From: Selaginella tamariscina
Lineage: Eukaryota > Streptophyta > Lycopodiopsida > Selaginellales > Selaginellaceae
DNA length: 64,000 nt
Assembly (NCBI GenBank): GCA_003024785.1
Contig: PUQB01000222.1
Coordinates: 62,001-126,000 of the forward strand
Direction of reading: 5' to 3'
Below, in pieces: positions 61,815 to 64,000 of this stretch (position 1 is the first letter of the stretch; each line of letters begins with the position of its first letter). Below the pieces are notes generated by a model. That model was not told where the DNA came from. It made no database searches and was given only the letters and a program-made list of their open reading frames with translations. The position numbers and the translations under genes are program-made.

Positions 61815-62611
61815 GAAGTATATTCCAGAATTTATATATGAATGTATCTTATTTCATAAGGGATAATCTAAATAATTATTTTCTAAGTGGGAATAATTAA
61901 GAATGGAATATCTTTTGTTTTATGGATAAGTGAAAACTTAATTTTTGGAAATTAACAATGAAATTGTCTAAAGTTTATTTTAAAAATTCACAAATTAATA
62001 TTTTTTATATCTAAATAAGGGGCTTGAATTAATTAGATAATTTAAATTTATTCGTCTTCAAATTTCATTTATTAATAAATTATTGGTTATAAAAGTTTAA
62101 AATATCTTCCGTTCATATTATGACTATTTTTAAATTTATAATTTCAAACTTGAAAGAGAATGTATCTTTTATTTTAAATTAAATATTACATAGTTTAGTT
62201 TAAGTACTATATATACGATATTTAATTAAAATCAAATTATTAATTTTATAATTAAATTTATAAATTAAAAAGTTAAATATTTTAATTTTAATTTTAAAAT
62301 GAATAGTGAGATTTTGATGTTTAAATATAAATCCCACTATTTACTAATTTAACATTAAAATTAAATACTTTAAAAGTTATAAACTTACACTGGATATTTC
62401 CTATATAATATTATTAATGCCGTAGTGTATAACTTAATATAATACCTTATTAATGTTTTATTAGTCAATCTTTGATAAATAATAATGATAATGATATGAC
62501 TTTATTTATAAATCACTGTTAAACTACATAATATAATTTTTTTAAAGAAATATAAGTATTTATTTCTAAACCTTATAAAACAGGCAAAAACACGAGAGAA
62601 TCCGGAATTTC
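61815..62611. repeat. AT-rich repeat, inverted copy of the unit at 32.7-33.5 kb
   Basis: From about 61840 to 62580 the sequence is the reverse complement of about 33544-32650 with moderate divergence. No coding frame. It separates the 5' end of the Crinkler-type fossil from the second RLT copy. Confidence 0.65.
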
Positions 62612-64000
62612 CAATTCAATGAGTAAGTCAATAGTCAATTTGAATTTTACAAACTCCTAATATACAGTAAATCAATAATGGTCAATTTAAATGTATACAC
62701 GTTCTATATTAATTAAGAAAAGTCAACACCAGTCAATAAGGAATTAATGTTAATTAAATTTTAAAATTATTTTAATTAATAAAAATATCTTTAGATTACT
62801 AATAAAAGTTATTTACGCTGCAAAGTGTATAAATGTATATGATTATGAACAAGATACGTACATAAAATGCGTATGTATACATGGTATACAGTTAAATTCG
62901 TGTTGAAATTTGACATAATTTACAGAAAAAAAAAAAGACTAAGTTAGAAACCAGAACTAATCCTCATCATCTGTCACATTTGCACCTTCACCACTAACTA
63001 CATGACTATCCTTATTCTTGTTATCGTCTGTATCGCTACTCAACTGTTCTCTTCTTCTCCTCCTCCTCACTCAACTGTCCGTCACAGTTTTGGGGATGCT
63101 CGGGCTCTTCAAACGAGTCCTGGGCGTCCCAGTTTAAGCTATCCTCACTCTCACCTTCACCCTTGTTAACCCCATAGGCCTCTGCCTTAACCTCCTCCCC
63201 TCCACCCGTATATACTTCTGGAATCTTCTCTTCTACCAGTTTTTGCTTCACTCGGGCCTGAAAACATACAATCCTGTTAACTGTGTGTATACATATGTTC
63301 ATGTATGCACGTTGGAGTTATATATATGATGTTTCCTGTGTGTGTGAGTGAGAGAGAGAGAGAAAGAACTACATATATATGTGTGTGTGCGTCTTGTGTA
63401 GCTACACACATCCATATATACAGGAGATAGATACACACACGCACTTGTGTGTCATAACTATACAGGGAGGATCTATAATATAATTGGATAATAAGGAAAG
63501 AAGGAACCATAGAATAACAGTAAGATTCATATGTACGTGTATGTGTTTGCACATGTGTATTATATGTGTATGTAGGTTACTTTATCCATAAAATGTGTAT
63601 TTGGACGCGGTCAAGTTCTGTATTTAAGTATTACAAGAATAACATAAAACATTATACACAGGGACATATATAACACACGAACGTGCACTACATACACATG
63701 CACACACGCACTTACTTTTTGCTGTTTAAACATAAACTGCTCTTTTTGCTCATTAGTGTAAGCAATAGCAGCATCAAACAACATAAGCCTCAAGGCCACA
63801 GCTGCACTTGTCTGAGGTATCCATGCAGGAATATTCCTCTTCTGGTTACCAATCAAACTCCCAACTTGGTCTATAGTTTCGTATGTAGACGACATCCATC
63901 CTTGTTCTATTGCACTGTCTACATCCACAAACACCTGCATAAACCAGAATATACATACATATAATATGCATGTGTGTGTACATAAAACAACCATATTTAC
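62612..64000 (-). CDS. RINGLET-type (RLT) HB-DDT gene, 3' end (copy 2), runs off the window
   Basis: Exons 63934-63716 (GWMSSTYETIDQVGSLIGNQ, then PAWIPQTSAAVALRLMLFDA) and 63257-62957 (acidic tail with KLVEEKIPEVYTGGGEEVKA; stop TAG 62959-62957). This copy keeps SAIEQGWMSS, complete where copy 1 lacks three residues, so it is the better candidate for the working gene, with the homeobox and DDT exons beyond 64000. The two copies are nearly identical in exons and introns. A frame slip in the glutamate run near 63050 shortens the tail in this copy, or is a sequencing error. 62612-62950 is duplicated 3' flank. Confidence 0.7.

Overview
The window is nuclear DNA of a streptophyte plant, either a land plant or a charophyte alga; I cannot name the species. 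It holds orthologues of plant-type genes with many spliced exons: the TPLATE-complex subunit TML, an RRP6-LIKE 3 type 3'-5' exonuclease, the 3' end of a RINGLET (RLT) homeobox-DDT gene, and an RCC1/FYVE fragment. Introns are GT-AG, AT-rich and full of CA, GA and TA microsatellites. About half of the window is transposon debris, mostly Ty3/gypsy LTR elements.

Layout. 1-12.5 kb: AT-rich DNA, a reverse LTR carrying a younger solo LTR, a tandem duplication of an LTR/interior junction, and a forward gypsy element with a 954-bp LTR. 12.5-14.9 kb: exon-like pieces including an RCC1-FYVE fragment. 14.9-18.3 kb (minus): RRP6L3-like gene. 18.7-23.3 kb (minus): a multi-exon gene I cannot identify. 23.4-27.3 kb (plus): TML, 16 exons, divergent from the previous gene across about 100 bp. 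27.3-33.5 kb: AT-rich desert with a heavily decayed LTR. 33.5-43.4 kb: two facing gypsy elements of the same family, cut by two 1.8-kb solo LTRs that still have exact 5-bp target duplications. 45.1-49.0 kb: duplicated 3' end of the RLT gene with a second kind of gypsy element inserted downstream of it. 50.5-61.8 kb (minus): fossil of a Crinkler-type NTPase-nuclease gene. 62.6-64.0 kb: second copy of the RLT 3' end, running off the window.

The most unusual object is at about 52.2-60.2 kb. An 8-kb MULE-like DNA transposon sits inside the Crinkler-type fossil. It carries two divergent spliced genes: a MULE-type transposase with a C-terminal SWIM zinc finger (plus) and a protein that joins a ParB-like domain to a bacterial-type N6/N4 DNA methyltransferase domain (minus). 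Between them lies a tandem array of about 136-bp units built round inverted CAGTCGGC motifs. The same motif recurs near both ends of the element, next to heat-shock-element-like GAATATTC runs. A transposon that brings its own ParB-methylase and what may be its own binding sites is my best candidate for an undescribed system.

The host genes and the MULE genes show many one-base frame breaks, several in homopolymers. I think part of this is assembly error, so frame breaks here are weak evidence of gene death.
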